Source: Entomortierella parvispora (taxonomy: Eukaryota; Mortierellomycota; Mortierellomycetes; Mortierellales; Mortierellaceae). From it: 64,000 bases of DNA. The DNA is taken from assembly GCA_963573315.1 (NCBI GenBank), contig OY752144.1, positions 800,501 to 864,500 on the forward strand. Reading direction: 5' to 3'. Shown piece after piece: positions 1-10,771 of this stretch (the first letter of the stretch is position 1; every line of letters begins with the position of its first letter). A program made the position numbers and the translations under genes. A model generated the notes under the pieces. It was not told the DNA's origin, made no database searches, and saw only the letters and a program-made list of their open reading frames with translations.

Positions 1-179
1 TATGCCATTGAGAAGAGCGTGTTTGTTTCTAGTCAGCCCCGAGGTAACGCACGTATAAAGCATCCTTTCATAAATTGTCAATCACCCGGATCCCTACCAG
101 ATTTCCCCACAACCTTCAGCTTCCTGGAAGCTTAGCGCGAGATCGACTCCCTCACTTTCTGACCATACAATCAGCGTTT

Positions 180-449
180 CTATGTGAACAAAGGAATGGC
201 TTTGATATTAATGGTGGCTGAAAGGACGGCGATTATTGCAGTCATAAATATAAGTGAAGGTTGCACACCTTGCTGTCGCTGATAGAGGTCCTCGCCGACT
301 CTTATACGGGAGTCCAGAAGGACCACATCCTCATCATCTTCGGAACGTACAATCAGTGTCCCCTCTGACTTGTCCTGTTTTCGCCGTGACAGCAGGTAGA
401 CAAGAATGCCAGGGTTAGTTGACTGGTTGAAAATCCACGGTAACGGCAA
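180..449 (-). CDS. Possible 3'-terminal coding segment of an unrecognised gene
   Basis: I do not recognise this one. The minus strand has an open frame of about 89 codons ending in TAG at 180. It contains a short hydrophobic stretch (GILVYLL), basic residues (SRRKQ), an acidic patch (SEDDEDVV), and a hydrophobic C-terminal segment beginning [10 protein letters not shown], which could be a membrane helix. No in-frame ATG opens it; its upstream end is TTG. It would therefore have to be a last exon, with an acceptor such as the AG ending TTTCAACCAG near 428, or simply a chance frame. The composition is more protein-like than the neighbouring low-complexity frames. No upstream exon was identified. 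Confidence 0.25.
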   Translation of the reverse strand: MPLPWIFNQSTNPGILVYLLSRRKQDKSEGTLIVRSEDDEDVVLLDSRIRVGEDLYQRQQGVQPSLIFMTAIIAVLSATINIKAIPLFT

Positions 450-745
450 AATGTGATATCTGTGGGCAATCGTCGCGTGCTGCCCGAACTTTTTTGACGG
501 TGTGTGCGCCTAAAATTCCTGGACGCGTATCATTCTTCATGTTCCCTAGCCGAAAAGTCGCCGAGAAGTCAATCTGGACGGATATCGGAAGAAAAACAGA
601 AGAAAGGTGCGCGGTCCACCGGGTCCTGATAGGTCATTTGGGCCATTCATTTGCAGCGTTGCGTCGGCTCCCAAGGGCCTAAAGGGTCGGGGGGGTCGAT
701 GCATGGGCCATTTCATCCGGACTGATGTCGATTGTCTGTTTGTCG

Positions 746-805
746 CAGAGCAGAGCAGAGCAGAGCAGAGCAGAGCAGAGCAGAGCAGAGCAGAGCAGAG
801 CAGAG
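746..805. repeat. (CAGAG)12 pentanucleotide microsatellite
   Basis: Twelve perfect uninterrupted copies of CAGAG fill exactly 60 bases. The tract lies in intergenic DNA, about 1.2 kb upstream of CGR1, and has no coding interpretation. Perfect tracts of this length usually vary in copy number between isolates. Confidence 0.95.
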
Positions 806-2024
806 AGGGCTTACCGCGTTGAACTGGCAGGAGCAATGTCCTGTGCCCCTATCGATCCACTGATTACCAGCACTGAGCTTGTAGACCTTGACACGCATCT
901 TCACGTTGGGATCCATGATTGGCTGGGTGCACAGCAGTTAGGAATGCAGTGCAGTGGATGTGTGTTTCAGCAGCAACGGGTGGACGTTTCCTGGCCGACA
1001 AGGGATGGGGGGAATGAAGGAGAGGAAGGTGATGAAGGGGAGGGGAGGGGGGCAGGATCCAGTCTGGCTGCGAGGGGATGATCAGAGATGACGGCGAGGG
1101 GGGGCGAGGGGGTGGAAGGAAGGTAGGAAGGAGGGAAGGATCCTGAGGGCGTTTGATTGATTGGATCCAATGGAGGATTTGTACTGCAGCGGCAATACTT
1201 TGTGACAATATTCTGGAATGAGATGGGGGAGGGAGGGAGAGGGAGAGGGTGCAGAAGAGTGTGCAGAAGAGAGTGTACAGAGAAGAGTGTGAGCTGCACT
1301 GGGCTGCACTGGGCTGGACTGGACTGGCACAGGCGGACTGGCTGGGCGACTGGACTGGGCGAAGGAAGCAGAAGAGCAAAGTGAGAAGACGTTTGTCGCG
1401 TGTGCGTGTGATTCTTGCGGATTGTGTGCGTGTGCTTGAGGTGTCCTTTTCCTTGTTTTCTTCTTCTCTTTTCTTCTTCTCTTCTCTTCTTCCTTCTTTG
1501 CTCCCCTCCTTGACCCTACCCGCGTCTTCTTTGCTTCCCTCTCCTTTCCTTGCTTTCATGTGCCCTGCTCCACTCTGCTCTCTCGCCCACGTCCCTCTTT
1601 CCTCTTTCCTTCCGCCCTTCTCTTCCGCCCTGCCGCCGCCGCCACTTTCCAGCCACACCCAGACATGCGCCATACCCTCCACAAACCAGGAACAGACTTG
1701 CTCCTCATGAGAAAGCCCATTCGAAATAAATTCCCTCAATTCCCTTCTTCATCGCCATCCCCCCTTACTCGAATGTTGACCAGAATGCCCTCCAATCACG
1801 CCCCGCATGGCCTCCGTCCCCATGAGCGCAATTGGTGGCAAAAAGTGACTCCCCTCACAGTTTGTTGTGAACGCCGCGGACCCTTAAAGAAATCAGGCTG
1901 GACTTTTTTCTTTTTTTTTTTTTGCCCAGCCTCGCCTTGCCTGACCCATTGGGAAAAAGATACTATTCATTGCATCGCATCTCTTTAATCCTTTAATCCT
2001 ACCTCCATCAACACTCTCATCACG

Positions 2025-2467
2025 ATGACTGCCAAGAAGACTGTTCCACAAGAGCCCGCTACCAGAGTCTCAGGAAAGGACTGGAAGATGGCAAAGACCG
2101 CCACTCGCCGATCCCAAATGCCCAACGCTTTGAAGCAGACCTTTTCTGCCCGTATCGCAAAGACCAAGCAACACAACATTGCCAGGGATATGGCAAAGTC
2201 TATGAAGCAGGAAAAGATCGATGAGAAGCGTGTATGTATTCCTCCATCGTCGCCTCGGGTTTGCGCTTCGTAGTGATCGCTTTCACGCTCGTGGACCTAA
2301 TCGTTTTTGCGTATTTTATTCTCCCTTTATAGCGCAAGAGAGAGATCACAGAGGAACGGAAAAAGATCCAGGAGGAAAAGGAGAGAATCGAGGCTTTGGC
2401 TGCAAAGATGTCTGCCAACAAGGCAAAGAGATTGAGAAAGAAGGCCGGAAATCTCAAGGCTCGTTAA
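2025..2467 (+). CDS. CGR1: rRNA-processing protein Cgr1-like
   Basis: A small, extremely basic nucleolar protein of the Cgr1/CCDC86 family, needed for processing of 60S pre-rRNA. Exons are 2025-2231 and 2333-2467; the intron starts GTATGT and ends TTTATAG. The spliced product is about 113 residues. It carries the family signature SGKDWK near residue 16, followed by a Lys/Arg-rich segment and a C-terminal Arg/Lys/Glu coiled coil running through ERKKIQEEKERIEAL to RLRKKAGN. The length fits fungal Cgr1 (about 110-120 residues). The first ATG after a pyrimidine-rich leader was used as start. The gene faces the secreted-protein gene tail to tail with about 315 bases between. Confidence 0.88.
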
Positions 2468-2783
2468 AGATCCAAAGAGAAAAACACTTTTTGCCCGACG
2501 ACCAACATCTGAGAAGGGAATCAAATGGGGCCCCTTGGGATCAATTGGATCGACCATTGTTCGACTCTCGACTGTTACTGTGCGCCCCTTCCCATCATTG
2601 TATCATATCCCATCCTAAGCATTTTAGACATAAAAATATCCCCATTCCGCATTAGAAAACCTGGATTCTGTTGTTTCGAAGTGGCGAAGTGAACCACCAA
2701 CTCCGGATGTCTGAATCCAAAACCGAAGCAACTCTTTATTTTCTCGTGTTTTCTGGGGGAAAAAAATCTTGATGAAGCCTAGA

Positions 2784-4230
2784 TTACTCCAAACACAACG
2801 CTAAGATGTAGATCAGCCCCATCATGGATAATAGCGATTGCCAGCATTTCATCCGGGACATTTTAAGGTGTACAACGCTCGAGCAAGAATGGGAAGTTGG
2901 TGACATGGTAGCCCGACCCGTCACGGTAGTCGTGGTGGTCGTAGTACTTGTAAACGTCTCTGTGATATCGCCCAAAGTCGAGATAGAGCTTGTGACCTCA
3001 GGAATCGCTAAGGATGTTCTGCTGCTGTCACTTGTAGTGGCGCTAGTCCTCTCAGGTGAGTGTGCATTGAGAGTACTTTGTGTGCGCGAAACCACTGAGC
3101 TTGATGGTGCCTCTGAGGAAATCGTTAACGAAGGCCTGGTGGAGAGAGGACCTGTGGGCTGCAGAAAGGGGATATCTGTTGATGGGTACTCTGATGAAGG
3201 CCCAGAATGGGCAGAAGCCAGAGGCGTATCCCTAGGGAGTGATGGAGCAAATGAAATTGCAGATGTAGGTGTAGGTGTCTGCTCAAGAGTCTGCGGTGGT
3301 GCCTGCATTGAACCTGAAGCAAGAGCTGGGGCAGGAGTAGGCACCAGTGTCGGTACAGGGCTAGCGGCAGATGCATGGGTAGGCAATGCCAAAGGGCCTG
3401 GGTTAGAAGCACTTTCTACAGAAGCCGCAGATGAGCTTGCTGCTGTTGGAGGGTTTGCAACTGGAGCAATTGAAGAAGCAGGCGCCTGCTGCGGGGCTGG
3501 TATTTGAGCCGGAATGGGACTCGCGGCAGTAACTGATGCAGCAGGAAGAGAATCGATAAGACTTGCGATCGAGGCCGGGATTGACGCAGCAATTGGCGAA
3601 GGAGCGAACGAGACATGAGTAGGCAAGGGACTGGACGCTGACGGGATATAGCTTGCTGAAGGTGGTTCCATAGGTTTTAGGAGATGATCAAAAACATGAA
3701 TAGAAGGAACCCCACTGGGAGCCAAAACCTGAGAAGCAGCGGGCCCGGAAACCGAATTGATAACACCTAAGTGGGAAAGCCACGGTATCGTCTGCTCTTC
3801 ACGGTGGTATCCTGGTTCATATGGGGAGATCGGTAGTGGACCGCGGTTCATCGATAGGACAGGCTGGACAGGCATAGAGTTTGCAATCGAGTCCTTTGTT
3901 GGAGGAAGAGCAGACTGAAAGGCTGGACCTTGCGTAGCTTGCGGGAATGATGCCTGGTTCAATGTCATCGCGGGCACATTCACGGCAACCGGAAGGTACC
4001 TGTACTCGGTCATTGTCTCTATGTCCAAGAAACATAAATGGGGTAAAATTTGCGGCCCAGTGTTCCCAAATCGTAGTCTCCCGACGACCCAAGCGATACT
4101 GACCATAGACAGCGTCTACCCTTTTCGCCATCGCTGTACTGGATTCCGAGTCAGAGGGGTGCCCAGAGATGAGAGCCATGGAAAGCACCACGTACAGCAG
4201 AGGTGCCAGTAGAATGAGGGCATTCAGCAT
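2784..4230 (-). CDS. Predicted secreted Ser/Ala/Pro/Thr-rich protein
   Basis: No recognised domain. Exons are 4230-4104 and 4018-2784; the 85-nt intron runs from GTCAGT to GGACATAG and gives a 453-residue product. The N-terminus has a classic signal peptide (MLNALILLAPLLYVVLSMAL, cleavage probably near residue 20). The rest is low complexity: many Pro-Ala-Ser blocks, then a Thr run (about ten Thr near residue 405), then Cys-containing sequence and a hydrophobic C-terminal stretch (MMGLIYILAL). That layout resembles an O-glycosylated cell-wall or surface protein, possibly GPI- or membrane-anchored. This is inference from composition only. Without the intron the signal peptide and the long Ser/Pro frame lie in different frames, which supports the splice. 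SNU13 starts divergently 257 bases away. Confidence 0.65.
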
Positions 4231-4486
4231 GGTTATGGTGGCGGCGGCGGTAAAGTGGAAGCCAAGGTGTCAGTTCTTGACAACGCGACCGAGTCTGAAA
4301 GATTGGTTGCCGCAAACGCCTAGAGAGGGGTCATGTGATTCAGTGACTGTGAATGCCTTTGAACAACAGAAAAAAAAAAAAAAAAAAACACAGTCCTTAG
4401 ACTGTGTTGACGTGGTTTTAAACTTCTACAGCCTGCATTTCTTTTTCTTCACTCTCTCTCCCATCCACCAACTACACATCGCTAAA

Positions 4487-5034
4487 ATGGTAAGGATCCT
4501 CCCCGTCGCCATTCTGGCTGATCAACCTAGTAGTTACTCCTGCTTGCGGGTCAACAAGAAAAGTTGAATCACACAGAAAAAGGAGTCGTGGCATTATGAT
4601 TCATCTCTTTGTTGCATGTTGCATCTGTCTAACCTGATCAATCTCTCTTCTACTAGGCTGAACTCAACCCCAAAGCCTGGCCCCTTGCCGATGCCGCTCT
4701 TACCAACTCCATCATGGATTTGGTCCAGCAGGCATCCCACTACAAGCAGCTCAAGAAGGGTGCTAACGAGGCCACCAAGACCCTCAACCGTGGTATCTCC
4801 GAGTTCATCGTCATGACCGCCGACACCGAGCCCATTGAGATTCTCTTGCACTTGCCTCTTCTTTGCGAGGACAAGAACGTCCCCTACGTTTTCGTCCCCT
4901 CCAAGACCGCTCTCGGCCGTGCCTGCGGTGTCTCCCGCCCCGTCATTGCTGCCTCTGTCACCTCCAACGAGGGCTCTGACCTCAAGGCCCAGATCTTGGC
5001 TATCAAGCTCCAGATCGAGAAGCTCTTGATCTAA
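4487..5034 (+). CDS. SNU13: U4/U6.U5 snRNP and box C/D snoRNP protein Snu13 (15.5K)
   Basis: L7Ae-family RNA-binding protein that binds kink-turns in U4 snRNA and box C/D snoRNAs, so it serves both splicing and rRNA modification. Exons are 4487-4489 (the ATG alone) and 4657-5034; the product is 126 residues, the usual size. Family landmarks are [15 protein letters not shown], the central [23 protein letters not shown] region, and [17 protein letters not shown]. The intron begins GTAAGG directly after the start codon and ends CTACTAG. Codon use in exon 2 is strongly biased to C-ending codons, as expected of a highly expressed gene. An AATAAA lies at about 5433. Confidence 0.97.
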
Positions 5035-5608
5035 GTTGTCAACATGGTTGTCCCTTAGCATCATGTCCTCTTTCTCTTTCTTACTTGCCCCGTTTCTGTC
5101 ATTTTCATCTTTTTAAAACAACTTGCAGTTCTCACCTGTGCTGAAGACCCTACTTTTATGTTTTTATTTCTTTGATTCAACTCTTGCTTCCTTTTGTACC
5201 GACTGTCCCCTCTTCAATGACGGTTTCAAATCAGAGTTGAATTGCAGTTCCCCTACATACTTTTCACTTCCTCTTCGTCTCTTTCTAATGATGCACATTG
5301 TCGAAAACACCACCCTATGATCTTGAGGATCTTCACACCTTTGCATCCCTCTTGGTCTGTGTATATTAGTCATTTGCATCTTTTTGGATTTTTTTTTCTG
5401 GATGAACTTCTCGGGATCTCGTTACCCTGCTTAATAAATAAGTGAAGAAGTTTATGAATGAAAAAAAACATTGGCTGCTCAATTGCTTTTGGTCGCTAGG
5501 CCGTGGACTGTATGTTATTTGATTTCAATTGAGGTCAATGTGGCTCTTTTTTCATAGCTATCAGATCAATGAGGAGTTGCACTTGTCATCTTCAGAAAGA
5601 GGCTGGTC
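5035..5608. other. Intergenic: SNU13 3' region facing the acidic protein gene
   Basis: T-rich sequence with an AATAAA at about 5433-5438 that suits the SNU13 poly(A) signal. The two flanking genes converge here. No further coding sequence was seen. Confidence 0.6.
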
Positions 5609-6187
5609 CTATGCTTCAAGGTCCTCGTCAATGGTCTCTGTTTCGTGCTCCAATTGCTCCTGGTGCCTTTCCTGCTCCAAGGCCCGAGCTTTCTTTTCGG
5701 CGAGATCTTCCAGGTGCTCAATGACTGGCTCGTCCTCGTTAGACTCGAACGCGCTCTCCTGGGGAACCTCGTCCCCTTCCGCATTCTCTGCAATCTCGGT
5801 ACTGTTGCTCAAAGGAATCTCGACCAGATCCGAAACCTTCAACGTTGACTCGATTTCTCTCTCAAAGTCAACCGCATCAACAGCATCGGCGGGAGCACCA
5901 GGCTGATCTTCCACCAATCCCTCCTCTCCTTCTACAAAGACAGCTTGACCTTCCAATTGCTTCGCCCACAGGCTTTCGCTCTCTTTTGAACCCAGTCGAC
6001 CGACAGGGTTCTGTGCAGAAGACCCGGGGACGGTGGCAGCAGCAGCTTGGGTGGTTTCTTTGTATTTGCCCAACAAACTCGAAACCTTGGATCCTTCTGT
6101 CCTGCCGAAGGATCCTCCTCTGGCCCTGTTTTTGGTATCATGGGGAAGGACCAAAGCCTCGGCTCCCCCGCCAGACTGTTTCGCCAT
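5609..6187 (-). CDS. Acidic hypothetical protein with C-terminal coiled coil
   Basis: Not recognised. From the first in-frame ATG (6187) the product is about 192 residues. The frame stays open upstream to a stop near 6351 with no other ATG, so an extra 5' exon is possible: a CACCTCCAG acceptor lies near 6272 and would add a stretch including LLSEHKPIPAAQSKVHDLARRYSA. The N-terminal third is basic/neutral (SSLLGKYKETTQAAAA). The middle and end are strongly acidic (VEGEEGLVEDQP, AENAEGDEVPQE). The last 50 residues form a Glu/Lys/Gln heptad-like helix (LAEKKARALEQERHQEQLEHE). No catalytic motif or signal peptide is visible. The open frame and even codon use support a real gene. Confidence 0.6.
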   Translation of the reverse strand: MAKQSGGGAEALVLPHDTKNRARGGSFGRTEGSKVSSLLGKYKETTQAAAATVPGSSAQNPVGRLGSKESESLWAKQLEGQAVFVEGEEGLVEDQPGAPADAVDAVDFEREIESTLKVSDLVEIPLSNSTEIAENAEGDEVPQESAFESNEDEPVIEHLEDLAEKKARALEQERHQEQLEHETETIDEDLEA

Positions 6188-7346
6188 GGCCGAGTAACGT
6201 CGAGCGAGATCATGGACTTTGGATTGCGCCGCTGGAATGGGCTTGTGCTCGCTCAACAGTGTGGTTGAGCCTGGAGGTGAGGACGAAAATTGAGATGAAG
6301 ACCTTTTTTGTTGTTGTTGGGTGTTGAAAAGAAAAGAGACTGATTAGTGGGCGCAGTTCCTGGAGAATGCACAAAGTAGCTGACTCTCAATTCCCGGACG
6401 GACGTGCCCGCTTTGACGCGTTGTCCTTCATAATACAGAACCTACATTGTGGGGCTTGCTGTTAATGAGAAATGAGGAGACGAATGCGGATGTGAGGTTG
6501 TTGTTGTTTTCGTGTCCACCGAGGAATGCTGTGGTTTAATGGAATGAATGGAGAGGCCTGAGAGAAAAAGAAAGAAAAGGAGGAGTCGCTGGGAAAAGAA
6601 TCCAACACAAAGGTTGTGTGAGAAAAGTAAGAAAGGGGCGAGGCAGGAGGAGGTGAAGCGGGATATTACATATTCCTGCTTGGTGGTGGTGGATGACGCG
6701 GGTGGGAGGTTGGGACGAGCCTCTCTCTCTCTTTCTCTCTCTCTATCTCTCTTGGTTACTCCTTGCTCCTTGAGATTAAGTCCTGCAAAGACCCATCCCG
6801 TCCTTTTCTCCCAGGTCCAACTCAAGCTGGTGAGCTTTCTTACCAGGGAGTCTTGCTAGAACTAGAACGGCGACTCTCGAAAGGAGGATGTGGAGGGCCT
6901 GTCATCCTTACTTTTTCTGTCTGGTGCAATTGATAAGTGGGGGGAGGAAACGGAGACGCACAACGCGCACCGACCCCTCTGTTTTTGTAGATGGCGCTGC
7001 TCTCATTATTCGTTTTTGGTTCGCTCTCCACAAAGATAACCGCACCCTTCCTTTCTCCCGAACGGGACCTCTGTCATTTGAGGATACGGGCACAAACTCA
7101 CACACACGCACAATACAACAACAAACAACAACATGAAAAAAAACACCGCAGGGTTTTACATGAACATGTACTTTAGTGTGCCCGAAAGGGTTCCGTCGGT
7201 CTTCATTGCCCATTGTGCTTTAGAGAGAAATATGTTGTCCAAAAGCCCATTATTTTTCTGGACAGTTCAGTTTTCCTGCACCCCATGTATTAGAATTTTT
7301 CATCCGTCTGTCCGTCTGTCTGTCTCTCACGCACACTCACATGCGC
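6188..7346. other. Intergenic region upstream of the acidic protein gene
   Basis: This holds the probable leader and promoter of the minus-strand acidic protein and the 3' end of the SCP2-domain gene. A CT-rich microsatellite-like stretch lies at about 6720-6755, and there are A-rich tracts near 7110-7145. No gene is supported. Confidence 0.5.
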
Positions 7347-8199
7347 TCAGAGACGAGCCCTGGCCTTTTCGGCCTTGCCACGCTTGTGTTCCAGATACGC
7401 AAGCGTCTTTTCTTGACCCTTGGCCTTAACAAAGATCTGTTCCAGCTGCTCTGCAAGTTCAATGGCTCCTGCAATCTTGATCTTTCCACTGACAATACCT
7501 CGAGGTCCCTGTTGTTCAATTGAAGTGAGAGAGAAGGAAAAAAAAAGGGTGGTTGGTTTCTGCGTCTTCAAAAACACACATGCCACACACCAAGTAAAGA
7601 ATGCAAAGCAAAGAAAGGTCCCTCCTGGAGCTCGTGGGTTGATGGTCTTACGGTCAATCCACCACTCATAAAGTTCATAAGGTCAGAGTCCTCGACCTGA
7701 AGAATGGCAACTGGGATAGGTGTTTCGTCTCTCTTCGCTTTGGGAATCTCTGGTCGCTTTTGGGAAACAACGGCAGGGGCATCGAACCCTTGAAAGAGGA
7801 GGTACCTAATAGAACGAAGAAAAAAACAAGCAGAGAGGGTAGGGAAGATTTTGAGTATTTCTTGGGGCGACAAAATAACAAAAACGTAAAAACTGAAGTT
7901 GAAGAGACCGCGTCGCGAGACGTGATTGCATACCACTCTGTCATTGGCATACTTCTCTTGGTGATGTTGAAGATAAAGAAGCCGCGGATAGCAAACATGG
8001 ATGGGTTCTTTTCAATCTCTACAGAAGAGCAGGAACCCCTGGTTAAGAATTTTTGCCACGGAGTAAAACTCCGAAGAGAGTGATGAGTAGAGAATGCACA
8101 AAATGAATGCTCTCCATGCTAACCCTTTCGAATCTCGGGGAACAATGTCGTGGCATTGAGCTTGGCAATAGCCTTGGCAGTCGGTTTGTTGTTGGACAT
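7347..8199 (-). CDS. SCP2 (sterol carrier protein-2) domain protein
   Basis: A stand-alone SCP2-type lipid-binding protein of about 158 residues. Exons are 8199-8124, 8018-7934, 7805-7652 and 7508-7347, all GT-AG. The spliced protein shows the expected fold order: an N-terminal helix (KPTAKAIAKLNATTLFPEI), beta strands (FAIRGFFIFNITK, then TEWYLLFQGFD), a strand/helix (PVAILQVEDSDLMNFMSGG) and the characteristic GKIKIAGAIELAEQLEQIF helix. SCP2 proteins bind sterols, fatty acyl-CoA or phospholipids and often act in peroxisomes. The C-terminus here ends in Arg-Leu without a clear PTS1 (final residues KARARL), so peroxisomal import is uncertain. A TATAAAG sits about 84 bases before the ATG. Confidence 0.82.
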
Positions 8200-8394
8200 G
8201 GTCGTGTTGCTTGTTTGGAGTGTGAAAGCGAAGAGAAAGTGTGAGAAGAAAATCGAAAGGGAGAGCCAGCGGGGTTCTTTATAACGGGTGCACAGAATGT
8301 GAGTGGGTTATGGAGTACAAACATATTGAGAGACGAGGCTCAAACACCGAGCACTGCGGCTCCATCACTTTTCTTCTTTTCTTCTTTGCACGGA

Positions 8395-10430
8395 GTTGGA
8401 GTAAAAGGGCAGCGGAAGGAAACTTGTATTGTCGCTTTGCAAAACTACCTCTTCGTCTGCCCAGTAATTTCCTCATCGTTCTTCCGCTGCCCCTCAATAC
8501 CTTACAGCGTTGGGGCTTCTCCCTGTCGTCCGCCTGTTATCCATGAATTGACCTAACTACCAAAGACCTTCAACAGTGGCTGCTGTCGTGAGAAACATCT
8601 ATTCGACGTTACGGAATTCCTTGTTAGAGCCTTCCAATGGATCTTCCGTCTTCCTTTTTCTTGATGTGTCAGTAGCGTTGTCGGCTAGATTACTATCGAT
8701 AGTCACAGGCGTCAAGGACGCGTTATCCACATCATCTTCGGTGGTTCCATGGTTGTCATGATCACCATAGTCCAGAACCTACACCAAAGAAAAGCGCCGA
8801 GAAAAAAAGGAAGATGAGTTGAGAGGGATCCAATGCAATATTCTCCTATGCAAAATACCCGCCAATACATGACCCCATAAGTTCTAAAGAGTACCTCAAA
8901 GTACGTAGACACTGTGTAGTCTTCATCAGCTCTATGTTGATACTTCACGGCAGCAACGCATCGCCTCTCATCAAATTTGACTTGCCAGATGGAAGCCATG
9001 CCCGTCAAGAGGGTCCGTAGATACTTCCCGGCCTTGAAATCCCACAACCTCAGACTTCCATCGCTTCCAGAGATGATCTTTTTATCGTCGCTGTGGAAAC
9101 CAGTGATGGCGGCGTCATGTCCTGTCAGGGTATGCAAACAGACTCCAAGGACTGGATCCCAGATCCGAAGGGTATTGTCGGCAGATGCAGAGACTAGGTG
9201 TCCGGAAACAGGGCTCCACCTCAACAGTCCAACAAGAGATTCGTGACCTGAAAGAATGACATGAGAAGAAGAAAAAAAGACAAATAGGGTGTTTGTAAGG
9301 TTGTTTATGAAAATATATCATCCACATGTACCGCCTACCTTGAAGCACATGCAGGCAAGTGCCATCCTCGAGCGACCATACGCGGATGTCGCTGTCCATG
9401 CTTCCGCTCATGCAAATATTTCGCGTACGGTCCAGAGCCACAGAGTAGACTTTTTGTGTGTGCCCGTGCAGCCGATGAACAAGCGCTCCAGTGCAGATGT
9501 TCCAAACGCCGACTGTGGTATCATACGAGCCTGAAATGAGGGTACTTCCCTCGGCCGCTATGTCTCGGATAGAGAGGGTATGTCCTGATAGAGAATGCAA
9601 AAGCCAGGCATCCGTGTCTGTCGGTGAGAGATGACCATTGCACTCTGGGTCAGGGAGGCGCCAAACGACCAGTGTGGCATCTCTTGACCCAGAGACGATC
9701 ACAGGGAACTCTGGTTCATAACGAGGTACTCCTTTGGGATCCGTGTTGACGTTTACGGGCAAGACGATTTGAAGACAGCGGACCGTCGAGCTATGGTGTC
9801 TTAAGACGTGGGTGCAGACTCCCTTCTCAATATCCCATACGCGCACGGTTCGATCCGTGGCACCGGAGACAAGGGTGTTGCCCACGAATTGAAGACACCA
9901 GACGCCTCCCTCATGGTCTTCCAGCCTCTGAAGTCGCTCTCCCGAGCGTATGTCGTAAATCTCGATGACTTTGTCATCATAGCCAGCCACGATCTTGTCT
10001 GCGTCGATCTGGAGGCAGGTCACGACTTTGTCTTCGTGTCCTTTGAACTGGAGGCGCTTCACCCAGTCTTTGTCCCAGTTCTCGTGAGTTGGATGTTGAC
10101 TAGTCGAAGGCAATAGTGTGTTCTCTGCGGTCTGGGCAGGATACAAGTCCGCGGCTGCCTCCGAATTGTTTTCCAAGACTTTGTCGTTTAGCTGCGGGGT
10201 TGTCATATCGACTAGCGTTGAGTCTCAAGAGTCGGCCCGGGGGTAAATGAAAAGGATGCAATGATGCAGAGCGAGGTGAACATGCATGTGCAATATGTAG
10301 GCATGAATGAATGCTCATCGACTGCGCGCCCTTGCGCTTGTGCCTTTTTTTTTTTTTTTTTTATTATTTTCTGCTCAGCTTCTTTTTCTGCTCAGCAAAG
10401 AAATCACGCCGCAAAGATCTCTCGACACGA
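8395..10430. repeat. Tandem duplication unit, copy A (about 2.0 kb)
   Basis: This unit is repeated almost base for base at about 10566-12585. The shared sequence includes the whole WD40 gene, its introns, its 3' region (starting near GGGCAGCGGAAGGAAACTTG) and its 5' flank through TCTGCTCAGCAAAGAAATCACG. Differences are scattered single bases and a few small indels, which points to a recent direct duplication. Confidence 0.9.
8599..10206 (-). CDS. Cdc4/Fbw7-like WD40 protein lacking an F-box, copy A
   Basis: A WD40 beta-propeller protein of 466 residues. Exons are 10206-9339, 9247-8895 and 8778-8599. After about 45 unstructured residues comes FKGHEDKVVTCLQ, then successive repeats ending VWDIEKG, VWRLPDPE, VWNICTG, VWSLEDG, IWDPVLG and LWDFKAG. 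The sequence is closest in style to Cdc4/Fbw7/Pop1, including GVWCLQFVGNTLVSGATDRTVR, an insert after TVRCLQIV, and SGSRDATL. In that family the propeller recognises phosphodegrons for SCF ubiquitin ligases. Here the F-box is absent: there is no room for it before the first repeat. The C-terminal 60 residues are acidic with a basic RKRKTED patch. The promoter lacks the TATAAAA present in copy B. Role is inferred. Confidence 0.85.
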
Positions 10431-10771
10431 TTCGGCTGGTTGCACCTTCAGTCATTGAGCCTTGCTAACGCGCTCTTTGCAAGCGCACTGTTCACGTAAC
10501 GGCACACTCATCAATTCCCCCCCCCCCCCCCCCAAGTTATATTCCAAACTTTTCTTTGCATCGATTTGGCGTAAGAGGGCAGTGGAAAGAAACTTGTATT
10601 GTCGCTTTGCAAAACTACCTCTTCGTCTGCCCAGTAATTTCCTCATCGTTCTTTAGCTGCCCCTCAATACCTGACAGCGTTGGGGCTTCTCCCTGTCGTC
10701 CGCCTGTAATCCATCAATTGACCTAACTACTACCAAAGACCTTCAACGGTGGCCGCTGTCGCGAGAAACAT
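10207..10771. other. Spacer between the two WD40 genes, with a C17 run
   Basis: Copy A's promoter and copy B's 3' region. It contains a T run at about 10346-10362 and a run of 17 C at 10517-10533, the latter at the junction of the two duplication units. The position aligned with copy B's TATA box reads CAATATGTAG. No extra gene is seen. Confidence 0.7.

Larger units (their letters stand above)
1..2024. other. Left-edge intergenic region with no firm gene
   Basis: About 2 kb lies before the first confident gene. It holds a pentanucleotide microsatellite at 746-805, long purine/pyrimidine-biased stretches at about 1000-1700, and a T run just before CGR1. Long frames through the pyrimidine-rich part are compositional and encode only Ser/Pro/Leu or Arg/Glu runs. 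The one segment that reads like protein is at 180-449 on the minus strand and is listed separately. The 300 bases before 2025 are probably the CGR1 promoter and 5' leader. Confidence 0.6.

Noticed and set aside
864-1739. Long minus-strand frame of 291 codons upstream of CGR1
   Set aside because: It is made of Ser/Pro/Leu and Arg/Glu runs from purine/pyrimidine-biased DNA, with overlapping open frames on both strands and no domain.
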